Assembly (NCBI GenBank): GCA_964036045.1
Contig: OZ038381.1
Location: 154,832,352 to 154,896,351 of the forward strand
Direction of reading: 5' to 3'
DNA: 64,000 nucleotides
Origin: Eutreptiella sp. 'Long Island Sound 2002'
Lineage: Eukaryota > Euglenozoa > Euglenophyceae > Eutreptiales > Eutreptiaceae
Below, piece by piece: positions 23,865 to 35,938 of the stretch (the stretch's first letter is position 1; each line of letters opens with the position of its first letter). The translations under genes were made by a program, and so were the position numbers. The notes beneath the pieces were generated by a model, which was not told where the DNA came from, did no database searches, and saw only the letters and a list, made by a program, of their open reading frames with translations.

Positions 23865-24744
23865 CCTCACAGTATTGGGCACCCTCCACCTTGCCAAACA
23901 CAATTAAGTTCACAGACCGGTGCTTACACCATCGCCACGCTGATGGCGACTCATTTCCATGGCCCAGCAACATAGTCCAACTGCGCTGTGTATCTTTCGG
24001 CACGAAAAAAATCGCACAAAACGTCCCACAATCCACACCAGTGTCCGCGAGGTGGCCAAAGCTTTCCGCACACGAAAGTAGGGAAAGAGCAAGCCCGTAC
24101 ACAAGCAGATTCCGCGCCCCGCGGTGCCTGCATCGAATTTCTCCGACCCTGTGCAACATGTGAATGCCCGTGAGCCTGACAGTGAAGGGAGGGCCGAGGT
24201 ATCTGCTCATGCCCATCTATGGCCTTTGCGGCCGGCAAACCCCTCGGTGACGGACCATCCTTGGCCTCCTTTGGAGCAGCCAAGCCCAAATCAATGGGGG
24301 GAAGGGGGGGGGGGGCATACAAATTGGTAACTCGCGACGAGGATTCGGCTGGCGCCCGCCCGCTTCTCCGACACAGCGGAGGACCCCCGGCAGGCGGAGG
24401 CCACCTCCGCTTTCTTTGCGTACCCTCACGCCCGATGCCTGGGAAGTCCGCCACCACAACTCCATGTCCCCGGTTTCCTAAGCGATTGGGTTGCACGAGG
24501 GGTGTTGGACATCAAAGCGGCTCACTATATGCGGTTCATAGAGGGCGAAATACTTAAGAAATAGAGCAACGTTGTTGGTGCTTCCAGTGCAACAGCTGAC
24601 CATTTAAGTACATCATCCACACCTTTCACACCGAGGCTCCCGGTGAGTAGGCATGTGTGGTATTTGGTACCCATCACTCCAATTTCATAAGGTGAGGAAC
24701 GCGGACGCTACCCCTGCACTTCGATCTCGCCTGGCCCACGCGGG

Positions 24745-27700
24745 GGGGGGGGTTGGTCCCAAAGCGAAGGAGGCCCCCATGCCTACACGGCGGGGGCCGC
24801 AGTGCTCCCAATGCGAAGGAGGTCCCCATGCCAATGCGGAGGGGGTCTCGGTGCTCCGAAAGCGAAGGAGCCCACGTGGCAGGGGTCTTGGCAGTCTCAA
24901 AGCGAATGGGGCCCCCGTGCCCACACGGCGGGGGCCTCGGTGCTCCAAATGCCAAGGAGGCGCTTGCGCCGTTGTGGCGGCAACCTCCGTGGTCCCGAAG
25001 CGAAGAAGGCCCCCGCACCTTTGCGGCGGGGGTCCTCTGTGGGTTGGGGACCGCCGAGGCGCCGTTTGCATTGGCGTGGGGGCATCCTTTGCTTTGGAAC
25101 CACCGAGGCCCCCGCCGCAAGCGCGCGGGGGCCTGTTTCCCCTTGGGACCACCAAGGCCCCACCACAAGGGCGTGCTGGCCTCCTTTGCATTGGGAGCAC
25201 GGAGGCCCCCTCCGCAAGGGGTTTGGGGTCCTACTTTGCATTGGGAGCTTCAAGGCACCTGCCGCGTGGGTGCGGGAGCCTCCTTTGCTTTTAAACCACC
25301 GAGTCCCCCTCAGCAAGGGCGTGGGGGCCTCGTTCGCTTTGGGACCGTTGAGGCCCATGCCGCGTGGGGCGCGGGTGCCCCCTTCGCTTTGAGACCACCG
25401 AGGTGCCCTCCGCAAGGGCGTAGGGGCCTCCATCTCTATGGGACCGCTGAGCCCCCCTATGCAAGGGGGTGGTGTCTCTTTCGCTTTGGGACCAGCAAGG
25501 CCCCCGCCGCAAGGGCGCGGGGGCCCCCGCCGCCTTGAGACCACTGAGGCCTCCGCCGCGTTGGCGCAGGGGCCTCCTTCGCCTTGAGACCACTGAAGCC
25601 ACTGCGGCGTTAGTGCAGGGGCCTCCTTCGCTTTGGGGCCACCGAAGCCCGCCGCGGGGGCACGGCGGCCTCCTTTGCTTTGGGATCGCCAAGGCCACCG
25701 CCGCAAGGGCGCGGGGGTCTTCTTCGCTTTGGGACCATGGAGACCCCCGCCACGAGGGCGTTGTGGCCCTCTTCGCGTTGGGAGCACCGAGGCCCCCGCC
25801 ACATGGGCGCAGGGGCCTCCTTGGCTTTGGGACCACCGAGGCCCCCTCCGGGAGGGCATGGGAGCCTACTTCCCTTTGGGACCACCGAGGACCCCGCCAC
25901 GTGGGCGCAGGGGCCTCCTTCGCTTTGGGACCACCCAGGCCCCCTCCACAAGAGCACGGGGGCCTCTTTCCCATTGGAAGCCCCGAGGCCTCTTCCGCGC
26001 GGGGGCGGGGGGCTCCTTCGCTTTTGGACCACCGAGTCCCCCTCCGCAAGGGCTTGGGAGCCTCTTTCGCTAAGGACCTCCAAGGCCCCCGACGCAAGAG
26101 CGTGGGGGCGTCATTCCTATTGGGAGCCCTGAGGCCCTCGCCCCCTGCGGACGGGGGCCTGTTGCCTTTGGAATCACTGAGGCCCCTCCGCAAGGGCGTG
26201 GGGGCCTCCTTTGCATTGAGAGCACCGAGGCACCCGCCGTTGGGCACGGGGGCCTCCTTCGCTTTGGGACCATCGACGCCCTCGCCGCAAGGCCGCGGGG
26301 GTTTACTTCGAATTGGAAGCACCGAGGCTCTCGCGGGCGCGGGGGCCTCCTTCGCTTTGGGACCACCGAGTCCCCCTCTGCAAGGGCTTGGGAGCCTCTT
26401 TCACAAAGGACCACCGAGGACCCCGCCGTGTAGGCGTCGCGGGGGCCTCCTTCGCTTTGGGACCACTGAGTCCCCCTCTACAAGGGCTTGGGAGCCTCTT
26501 TCGCAAAAGACCACTAAGGCCCCCGCCGTGTAGGCGCCGGGGCCTCCTTCGCTTTCAGACCACCGAGGCCCCCGCCGCAAGGGCGTGGGGGCGTCCTTCC
26601 AATTGGGAGCACCGAGGCCCTCGCCCCTTGCGGGCGGGGGTCCGATTTGCTTTGGGACCACCGAGGCGCCTCCGCAAGGGCGTGGGGGCCTCCTTTGCAT
26701 TGGGAGCAGCGAGACCCCCGCCGCGTGGGCGTAGGGCCTCCTTCGCTTTGGGACCATCGAGGCCCTCGCCGCAAGGGCGCAGGGGCGTCCTTCACTTTGG
26801 GACCACCAGGGCCCCTTGCACTTGTGCATGGGGGCCTCCTTCGTTGTGGGACCACCGAAGCCCCCGCCGCCAGGAGGCAAGGGCCTCCTTCTCTTTGGGA
26901 CCACCAAGGCGCCCTCTGCAAGGGTGTGGGGGCCTCCTTCGCTTTTGGACCTTGGAGCCCCCCCCCGCAAGGGCGCGGGGGGCTCCTTTGCTTTGGGACC
27001 ACTGAGGCCGTCTCCGCAAGGGCACGGCGGCCTCCTTCGCCTTGCAACCACCAAGGCCCCCACGGCAAGGGGGTGGGCGCCTCCTTCCCATTCGGAGCAC
27101 CGAGGCCCCTTGCGTGTGGGCGCGGGAGCCTCTTTCGCTTTGGGACCACCGAAGCCCCCGCCGTGTAACCGTGGGGGCCTCCTTCGCTTTGGGACCACCA
27201 AGGTTCCCGCCGCGTGGGCTCGGGGGACTCATAGGCTTTGGGACCACCGAGGCCCCCGCCGCAAGGCCTTCAAATTGGGAGCACCGAGGTCCTCGCCCCT
27301 TGCGGGCGGGGGCCTGTTTCGCTTTGGGACCACCGAGTCCCCTGTGCAAGGGCGTGCGGGCCACATTTGCATTGGGAGCACCGAGACCCCCTCTTCATGG
27401 GCCCGGGGGCCTCCTTGCCTTCCCGGCCACCGAGGCCCCCTCTTCATGGGCGCGGGGGCCTCCTTCGCTTTGGGACCACCGAGGTCCCCTCCACAAGGGC
27501 ATGGGGTCTCTTTCCCTTTGGGACCACCGAGGCCCGCTCCGCAAGGGCTTGGGGGAGTCCTTCGCTTTGGAACCACCAAGGCCCCCTCCACATGGGCTTG
27601 GGGGCCTCCTTCGCTTTGGGACCATCAAGGCCCCCGCTGCGTGGGCGCAGGGGCCTCCTTTGCTTTGGGACCATCGAGGTCCTCGTCGCAAGGGCGCGGG

Positions 27701-27786
27701 ACCTCCTTCGAATTGGGAGCACCGAGGCTCTCGCCGTGTGGGCGCGGGGGCCTCCTTCGCTTTGGGACCATCAAGGCCCCCGCTGA
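24745..27786. repeat. 48-bp GC-rich minisatellite, ~60 copies, with an internal inversion
   Basis: The forward unit is built from CCTCCTTCGCTTTGGGACC + ACCGAGGCCCCCGCCGCAAG + GGCGCGGGG. Period 48 equals 16 codons, which explains long open frames on both strands (up to about 350 residues) with 16-residue repeats. Units from 24745 to about 25030 run in the opposite orientation (TCCCAAAGCGAAGGAGG). From about 25070 to 27786 they run forward. Unit variants (CATTGGGAGCAC type; CTTGGGAGCCTCTTTCGC type) recur in blocks, showing higher-order duplication. It lies in hydrolase intron 1 and I regard it as non-coding. Confidence 0.92.
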
Positions 27787-28778
27787 ACACCAAGACCGGC
27801 ATCAAATTTCTAACAAACTAAATCCAATCCAATTACAAATCCCAGAGAGCCCATAAGTGAGGGGATGGCGCCCCCCCCACACCAAGATCGGTATGCCTTG
27901 GGGGCCAACCCGTAGTCCAAAGGATATCCCAAGGGGGCCTTTGCAGCTCCTTGACGCCGCGCATGCCCCGTGGAAGCCGGCCTGGGCTTCCTCGAAGCAC
28001 GTCATGTCCCCATGTCGGCGGAAGAGGCCGTGAGGGCCTCCTCGAAGCCCACCAGAAACCCTCACCCAAGATGGACCTGTGAAGGACCAGAGCAGGAGCA
28101 AGCGGGTGAGAGGGAGGCACACTACAAGCCTCGGAGCGGGTCCGGCCACATGGAGGCCTAGCAAGCCCATGCAAACCGCCACCCCCCCGTGGAGCCCGCC
28201 CTGTACCATCGTGGCTCCCCCATGGTGGCCAGCGAGGGGTGGGGCACGCAACCTCACGACCCAGCCGCCACAGCTGAAGCTAGGTCGTCCCCCAAGTTGC
28301 ATGTTAGCCTAGGGGATCCCCCAAATGGTTGCACCCCAACACTACGGTGAGGTCACGCGCCCCTGGGCGGCTGTGGGGGACCCAAAAGGGGGCAGAATTG
28401 CTACGTGACCCTGCGTTCTCGGGGGTCCGCAGAACCGGGGAAAAAATCAAAATTGGCTACATCGGGGGCCAAGGATGATTGTAGATGTGTTGCCCAAAAG
28501 AAGGTCGGCAGAAAAAAATTTCACCAATGGTGTGCTTGTGCCGAAAAAGAAACCCTTAAAAACCCCCCGCATACCATTTTTAAGAAAGGGGTGAGGTTTC
28601 CGAAACGCCTCACATTAGCAGATTTGTGAGATCGCCGCCCCCACCCCCGCGGAGGCCATCCCACGCCCCGACGACCACATCCTATATGCGGAGCACTTCC
28701 GGAGCAATGGCGGCCAACGGCTCCATTAGGCAGTCCGTACTTGCCCACTGTGGACGTTGTTGCAGGTCAAAGTACGCA
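27787..28778. other. No recognisable gene
   Basis: Intronic sequence between the minisatellite and the next retroelement. Nothing recognised on either strand. Confidence 0.4.
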
Positions 28779-29588
28779 CTACACGATGTGGCCCACCATG
28801 GCTACACAACCAACTCGGTGAATTAGAAGCAGGCAGTTGGAGGGGAGGGGGGCTGTTGAACAAACCCAATGGCAGGGTGCCCAACCTCTTCCCATCACCC
28901 ACAGTGCGGTGCCATTGCTTGGTAGGAGGCCCACACATGAGACGGAAAATAAAGGGCCTTGAAATGAACCAGGGTTGCCAAGGTGCAGTGTTTCCCGGGA
29001 CCAATACTCAAAGGTGAACTTGCCTAAAAAAGTACACTCCTCGGGGCACCGATTGAGGCACTTCCACTTGAACCATGCCATCCGTTCCGCGCATGCAATT
29101 GCTCCATGAAAAGTAGACTCCAAGTGGCCCATGGGGTCCGCCGGCGGAAGCTCTGTGGGGCACCAAACCACTCATAATACTAGGCAAGAAACCCACAGAC
29201 ACCACGCAACAACACACAACATGCACATCTGCTTAGCCAATCAAGGTTTGGCACCCACTGCCACAGTTTGAGAACCACCCGCCGTACTATCGGCAAAAAT
29301 ATTAACCACCTTCCACCCCAAAGCAGCTGCCAACCGAACCACCCACGCCATGCCCTCCAGCTCCGTTTTTTGCTGGGGGATGACCGTGGCCGTTGGGCGC
29401 CACGATTGTACACCTTTCCCGGGGATGAGGCCACCCACCCGGTACCCACGAAGGTCCCAAGCTGCATCGACAAAAAACACCGGTCCAAAATATCTCACGA
29501 AGGGTCCACAAGATGGGATGATTCGTCGGAAACTCAAAAAGTGCAGGACTAGGAGGTGTCCACTCCTCCGCATCGATGGCCATGACAA
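28779..29588 (-). pseudogene. RNase H-like domain of a retroelement (DIRS/pararetrovirus-like)
   Basis: The frame 29588-29241 reads VFFVDAAWDLRGYRVGG, then QQKTELEGMAWVVRLAAALG and VVNIFADSTAGG. The Asp (FVDAAW), Glu (KTELEGM) and Asp (FADSTAG) are the RNase H catalytic acids. After a frame break, 29171-28779 gives CPTELPPADPMGHLES, the conserved 'PTxLxPADPMSR'-like end of this RNase H type. The domain follows the RT at 29.7-30.6 kb on the same strand. Confidence 0.65.
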
Positions 29589-29729
29589 TGGACGACACGT
29601 GCAACACCCTCAGGTGGAGGCCTAGAAATGATTACCCTGGCGCATCCAACAACATGGCCCTAGAAAATGGAGGACCTGCACCCCACAGCGGTATGACATG
29701 CCATGGCGGGAAGCCAACCATTGTACCGG

Positions 29730-30590
29730 TCAGCCCGCTCTACCATGCATGCACACAGAAACCCTCATCAAGGATGCAACCATCCAAAGAACAACGTCCA
29801 AAGAAATGGTGTGTGCAATCAGGTCTAGCCACTTACCAAAAAAGAAAATCCTAATCATAGGGTGCAATGTAGACTTAGCGTTGACGACAAAAGCATGCCG
29901 GCGCAACGCCTCCGTAACCCATTCAGCAACTTGGGTCAACAACTGCACACCATAGTTTACCAAGGGGAAGTCGTCAAGATAGTGCAAAAATACTACCCCA
30001 TCCAGCACCAAAAGCAACACTAATATCCGACAAAGCAAATTGGCATATCGCCGGTGAAAACTGCAAATGGCCGGCGGTCAAGATTATACATTGGGCTTCC
30101 ACTGCAAGCACAAAAACGGAGGGCACCCCAAGAATGATCAAGCAAACTGAAAGACCAAAATGTGCTAGACAAACCTACATGTGTGGCGTAAAACTGGGTA
30201 CATAAGGGGGGGGGGGGGGGCTGGCAAGAAGCGGGCGGCCCCCTCCCACAAGGGCAACTCAAACTGGGGCGGTTTGCCTGTGAGTTCATTCACCACCACA
30301 CAGGACAAGATCAAAGTAACCTTCGCACTGCTCTTTGGGGAAATAAAAGGCAAATGCTCTTTGGGAAAACAAAATGGAAAACGGACTGGGGGGGATAAGT
30401 GGCACTCACTACACTCATCTCCCCAAAAGTATTGGAAATGGCTTGTACCAAAACTTGATTCTCCCCACCACACCATCGGGGTCCTCCTCCACGCTATTGT
30501 CTCGGGCCGGCTCGAGGAAGTTCTCCAGCACCACCCTATCCCACAAGGCCTATGCCACCAGGGTACCCAAGCCCCTTGCCGCAAGGGCAA
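29730..30590 (-). pseudogene. Reverse transcriptase of the same element (YLDD)
   Basis: Frames 30590-30165 (VVVNELTGKPPQFELPLWEG), 30289-30020 (LSSTFWSFSLLDHSWGALRF, motif A region; FAVFTGDMPICFVGY, degenerate motif B region) and 30038-29730 (VVFLHYLDDFPLV, motif C; then RRHAFVVNAKSTLHPMIRIF) lie end to end with frame changes. The pattern after motif C (AKSTLxP...FFGKWLD) is typical of LTR/DIRS-class RT. No integrase or tyrosine recombinase was recognised, so the class is undecided. Broken frames indicate a dead copy. Confidence 0.65.
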
Positions 30591-31716
30591 AATCCGTGCA
30601 CATCAAGACCAGCACAGGGAAGGTGCTTGGCTCTTGCTGGTGGCACTGAGCATGCCCAGTGGCAAACTCCTCCAACCCACAGATCCCCGACACAACAATG
30701 GGCCTAAGGCAAGGGATGATGCTTGCAATTCCATCAGAGCTTTTGTGCATAAGGTCAATGGCGTCTTGCCTAATCTTTCGTGTTCCCTTCCGCGATCGCT
30801 CGCTCGCCCACCCTGTTGGTGAGGAGAGTGAACTGGGTCTCAGCGGGGAGCATCTAACCGCTCATTGTCCTCAGTGGTACCCAAGGCCGCAGGGATCTTT
30901 GCATGCTGCAGAGGTGGAGGACTATAATGTCCCCATTCCCCCTGAACTGCAGCCCATGTTTATCGATTTCATGTTGGCGGTGGCCCCGCATGTTTAGTGG
31001 CTGGTACGCAGGTTGCTAGCAGCATTTGTGATTGACGACGCTGCAATTGCTGATGGACACCTTTTTGCGACACCTTTTTGCGACACCTTTCGGCAACGGC
31101 GGAGGACTGGCGGTTGCGGTGGCAATGAGCGTGTGGGTTGATCCCCTGCGGGAGTTGCGGGACCATGCTAGGGGATTCTTGTTGCATTTATGCACCCTTT
31201 TGTTTCCCTGCACGGTCCCCATGGTCTGCAGGAGTGTAGAATGTTGCTTGCACGAGCATGTCGGTTGTCAATGTGCCAGGTTCACAGTGCAAGGGTGTCC
31301 TTAAAAGCACAAAAAAAAGGGGGGGGGGGAGCCTTCGCAACCCCCACTAGAAACGAACGTTCATGGGGACACTCTCTGCTTCATGGGCAAGACATGGGCA
31401 AGTTACAAGACCACAGAAACAGCAATGAACAATGGTTGGCGGTTGGCGGTTGGCAGGTTGGTGGCGGTTGCAGTCGGTCAGCGGTTGGTCACCTTGGGGC
31501 TGTCCTTAAGGGCTGTCCTTAACAAAACAAACAAAAATCGGGCTTCTTGAGAAAGCCCCTGCCGCGGTGCGCGATGCGCGATCAAAAACGGTATGCAGTT
31601 TGTGAGGACTGGTGCGCACAACGTGAATGAATCGGGAATATGCCTGTCGCTGCCAGGCTTTCAGTGTCATGCTCCGCATAATCCGTCGCAAAATTCAGCA
31701 AACCGCCGTCTCCTGA

Positions 31717-31719
<3 letters not shown>
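30591..31719. other. No recognisable gene
   Basis: May include upstream remains of the retroelement (short minus frame 30750-30550). A poly-G tract lies near 31320-31329 and a short direct repeat CTTTTTGCGACAC near 31060-31086. Confidence 0.35.

Positions 31720-31787
<68 letters not shown>
31720..31787 (+). repeat. (CA)22(GA)12 compound microsatellite
   Basis: Pure CA dinucleotides to about 31764 switch to GA dinucleotides. The tract lies about 35-100 nt downstream (in gene orientation) of the exon 1 donor of the hydrolase gene. Confidence 0.97.
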
Positions 31788-31821
31788 CGCACGCCTGGGC
31801 AGCACACTACAGGGTCAATAC

Positions 31822-32400
31822 CGCGTTGATTTTTGTGGTCATATAGTGCCATCGCAGCAGCAGGCCAAAGGCAATGCCATTGTCAGGGCGGAGGACGGAG
31901 TAAATTGAGGAGCTGCTCATCATGGGCACCATGGCATCGGGCTGGTCTGCAGGGTGGTCTGGACTGAGCATGGCCCACTGCACAATGCCAAGGAATGAGG
32001 GCCCCCATGTGCCAATATATGGGCACTGCTGGAACCACGGCTGCGCCCGGATCCAGCGGATTGTGTCGTGTCCGTCATTTTTGTCCGTCAACACAGGGTC
32101 AAACTCGCCCTCGGAGTCACAGCGGCCCCGAGAGTCCTGCAGTATCACATGGTACCCGTTCGCCGTGAACCACCTTGCGATGACGCGCATGTGTCTGCGA
32201 TGATACGGTGTCCGAATCAGTACCGTTGGGTAGGCCTCAGGCTCTCTTTTGGTGCGGGGGGAGGCGGCCTTGGCCTTGGGGCTGTAATGGGATGCAACCA
32301 GAGAAATTCCATCGCGCATTGGGACAGACACGTACTCTTTCTCATATCGCGACGGCCCGATTTTCAGGGCCTTGGACAGCAACTGGACGGTCAGAGCCAT
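31822..32400 (-). CDS. CocE/NonD-family alpha/beta hydrolase, exon 1 (start and nucleophile)
   Basis: First recognisable exon, residues 1-193 of a 739-residue protein made from four exons. Family features: YVSVPMRDGISLVASHY, TVLIRTPYHRR, GYHVILQDSRGRCDSEGEF (the conserved QDxRGRxxSxGxF), and YIGTWGPSFLGIVQWAML with nucleophile Ser135 in GxSxxG. CocE/NonD and S15 enzymes hydrolyse esters or X-Pro dipeptides; the substrate cannot be told from sequence. I chose the ATG at 32400 (context CACCCATGG). An upstream in-frame ATG at 32451 would add 17 residues, and an acceptor-like TTTGCACAG at 32437 leaves open an upstream exon. The donor is ACGCG|GTATTG, phase 0. No signal peptide is apparent. Confidence 0.88.
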
Positions 32401-34915
32401 GGGTGTGGGGGGTTCGTCCACGACCCAAGCCTCAGCTGTGCAAATCAACATAGAACAAGTGCAGGCTGTGTTGCTGGCGGGGCTGAGTCGAGGCTGATGC
32501 CCCCATGGATGGTTTGGGGGTTGACTTCGCTGGTACGAGGTCTATGGGGGTTTTTTTGGGGAGCACAGGCCTGGGATGGAGGTCTAGGACACATGCGAAA
32601 AAATTGCGCGCTTGGCTGTGCACCGGGAAAACCCCACCCCCTAACTTGCCGCACAGTTCAACAAACGGCGGAACGAAACAACCACCGACCCTAAGGTTCT
32701 CAAACGTTCAACAGAAACGGGTCGCTGCGACAAGATTCCATCCCTACACCCAACACCCTTTTTCTTGTATCAAAGGCGGTAACATGTTTACTGAAACACA
32801 AATGCCATGTTGCATGCATTGCACCATTTACCCTCCATTTACCCTGCTAGAGAGATAAAACAGAGCAGTACAAATTTTCCATGGCTTTTGAAACTTTCGA
32901 AACAACCACCAATCTTTTTGGACCATGTGGAACAATTAGCAACACCACGACTGCAGCAATACACGCCCCGACAACATCCAACTACCAATCAGGCAATTTG
33001 TCACAATTGGTTAAGACTTGTTTATAATGGTTTCAGGTTTTTTTTTGCTACTCTGATTACTAGGGGGGGGGGGGGGATAGGTAGGCAACTTTGTTGTCAG
33101 TGCAAAAAAAGTCGTTTTCCAAAACCACTTTATACTAAAAATGCTATCCACAAACTGATGTTTGGGCGACAAAAAAAAACCATTGGCACCAAAACAGACC
33201 AGTTCTGCTTTTGGGGCCACCAAAGATACCAATGTTCTGGGCCCAAAAATCAGAAGGACCCTGGTTTGGTTCAGCCAAAAAATGAAAGAAGAAGAACTCA
33301 GATTTTTGGGCTAGAAAACAGTCCACCTCTGATTTTTGGGTGAAAGCAATGTGTGGATGATGCATCCGGGAGTACCTCGGTGCTGCACAATTTGGATATT
33401 GTGGACACCTGGAACGTTCTGGATTAGGGAACACCTGGGTAGATATTTCAAGTGCCATTTTGGATATTGGAGAAATAACAGTTGTTGCCAATCGACACAA
33501 GCAGGTAAACGTGCGAGGACGGAATCCAAAACACCAGGGTTCGAAGTTCGGGTTTTTCCCATTTCATGTTGCTTGCCGATGGTATTGCTGTTTCTGTAGC
33601 TTGTTATTTGTTGCGCTATTTGTTGGGTCGGAATTCCAAGGGCCATAAGCAACGGATACTGAGCTCACAGATACCCCTGTGACACAGGCATATGGTCATA
33701 GCCACCACATTCAGTTCGTTGTTTCGCCTGGCTGCACCGCAGCACAAACCAAACCTAACTTGCTGCACTGCAGCGCATCCCAAATGGTGCCGAGTGTTTC
33801 ATGGCCCGCTTGGGTAAGAGCATACACCCCCCAGTGGCTCGGTTAGGCAAGCATCCCATAAATACAAAAGCGACGACTCCACAGCAAGCCAACCGGGAAA
33901 GTTTCGAACCTGCGCTTTGTGGCGCGTGTGTGCAGTGCATTTCCGGTTTGTTGCTTGGCCGTCACCAATACAACCGCTCATCCTACCACCCGCTTCCATT
34001 TGACGTTTCACCACTCTAGGGCTCGAACTGTCTTTCGGTTCTCATCACATGCTGGAGCCCGGAGGCACGGCTAGCCCCATCGCCTCCACGGGAGGCTCCC
34101 GCGGACCTAGCAGGTGCACAGTGGTATGCTCCTTCCTTTCGCATTGCTCTTTTTAGCTTGTTATGGGACAAATGTTGGCCAGAGGTCTCGACTCAGCTCA
34201 GTACCATTTCGCTGTCCATGGACAATGGGTCGCATTGTCCGAGGTCTCGCCTCGATTTTACCATGCCGTCAAAAACAATCTCCATGCGGGTTGGGAGCTG
34301 AAGATTTGAGCAGAAGAGAAGCCACATATTCATTGAAGATACCTTTATGTCGACCATCTACGTGCCGCCGCCCGTGTTCGAACCCCCCCCCCGGGCGGCG
34401 CAGGGGTCCTCGATGATACCACTATTGTATGCTGGCTATACTTGTTATGTATTAACCCTCGTCCCTTCCCTTCCCAAACAGTGTGCAGTGTCATGGTGGT
34501 GTTCTACTTGTATTCGATCTGCCCCATTCTCATGTGCCGGCCGAAAAAAAAACTGGGGGATTCGGGAATTTCGGTGCATCCCACTTATCCCGAGGACCTG
34601 GGCTTCGGGCTTCCGGCTATTCCTGACTCCCATGCAAGAAAAAATGTGGCGTTCCCACCCCCGCTCAGGAAGATGGACATCGAACATGATGCCAATGCAG
34701 TGATGTCTCTGCTGACGGCACTAGAGGTAAACAATTCGCTTGTCCTGTCTGAACTCACTTTTTCAGTAGCCTGGCACACTTTCTTCTCACGTGTCCCTCC
34801 CCATCACATACCTCCGTGCTGGGAGCCGACTCAATATCCTCAAGGTATCCAACCATCAGATTCGCATATAGACCGTGATCCTGTGTTGGGGCGAAGCCAA
34901 ACGCTTCGCTAGATA
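32401..34915. other. Intergenic; upstream of the hydrolase gene
   Basis: The promoter of the hydrolase gene should lie in the left part. No TATA box or other element could be identified. Poly-G (33062-33076) and A-rich stretches are present. No gene recognised. Confidence 0.4.
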
Positions 34916-35748
34916 TCATGGATCCTGAGTTGTGTCCTGAACTAGCTGAGCTCCTCTGTGATCTGCAAGATCTACCGCAAACTGTCGCAGCAACTCATCG
35001 TCGCGGCCCTCAGATGATGACACCGACGGGGACCAGACTTCCGGCTCCGTCAGTACTCCCACAACCGGGGGTGGGGTCGGTCTCCCATGAACCACCCCCC
35101 ACGATGAACTTTGGCTCATGCCAAACATAGCCAGGTTAGTAGCAATTTCGCTGCCTTCTAGCCCCACATGTGATGGGACTTGAACCCACTGCACTGTGTC
35201 ACCCATGTAGGACGGGACGTCCAGTAACTCAACCCACAATGCCACGTTTGTCAATGGCCCCCTAGAGCCCACCCAACCATTTTGTTGCCATTTGCGGGCT
35301 CCACCCCCCCCCCTAGGCCCCTAACACCACATAATTGGAGTTTGTGATCACATATACCTTACAATCCGAAGTTTTAAAATGTCTCAATGCTGCAATCACG
35401 GCCACTAGCTCAGCGGCGTCCTTTGTTTGTCTCTCCTCCTCACTTAACGACTGGGAGATCCTCAATTTTGGTCCTACCTCTGAGGGGGGGGAATACACCC
35501 CATACCCCCCCCCCCCCCCACGCTTGGCACTCTCATTGAACCTGTCCTTTCAACGAGCCGTCCGTGTATACCAGACAACACCCCTTCCGTACTGCCTCGG
35601 ATATTTTGTCCTCAACACATCGCAATACCTCGTCATGTATCTTGCCTTTCTTCAGACTCACGTGAACCGTTGCCGCCGCGCGCCCGTGGTGTTGTTGAGT
35701 TTTGCAGCATGGGCTGGGGACTGGGGGCCTTTGTCGACCAGGCCACAA
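34916..35748 (-). pseudogene. LINE RNase H domain, broken
   Basis: Three minus-strand frames carry ordered RNase H motifs: KGCCLVYTDGSLKG (35748-35533, first Asp), TKDAAELVAVIAALRHF and KVYVITNSNYVVLGA (35498-35313; the normal TDSxYV Asp is Asn here), and VQWVQVPSHVGLEGSEIATN (35272-34916, the final HxGxxGNExAD-like motif). The domain is split by a poly-C tract near 35507-35519 and by frame changes. It follows the RT on the same strand. Confidence 0.7.
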
Positions 35749-35938
35749 AGCCCAGGCCTTGTGTACAAACCATACCCAACTGTAAGTATGGGAACAAACG
35801 CGGTTCCAAGGGTATCAAAGCAAAACCACCCCGATCCACACTTTGTGACAGTAGAGGAAAATACAGTCCCCGGCTGTTTAAGCGGAGGGTAACTCTCTAA
35901 ATCATTTTCGCCTGTCTTATAACCGACTCAGATGGGCA

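Larger units (their letters stand above)
17133..31821 (-). other. Intron 1 of the hydrolase gene (14.7 kb)
   Basis: Donor ACGCG|GTATTG (31821-31820) and acceptor AATGCAG; phase 0. Both retroelement blocks in it (18.58-23.84 and 28.78-30.75 kb) lie in the gene's own orientation. The stretch 23860-24740 contains no recognised gene. Confidence 0.8.

Noticed and set aside
24753-27856. Long open frames of 150-350 codons on both strands
   Set aside because: They arise from the 48-bp repeat, whose period is a multiple of three, and they overlap on both strands with no family resemblance.
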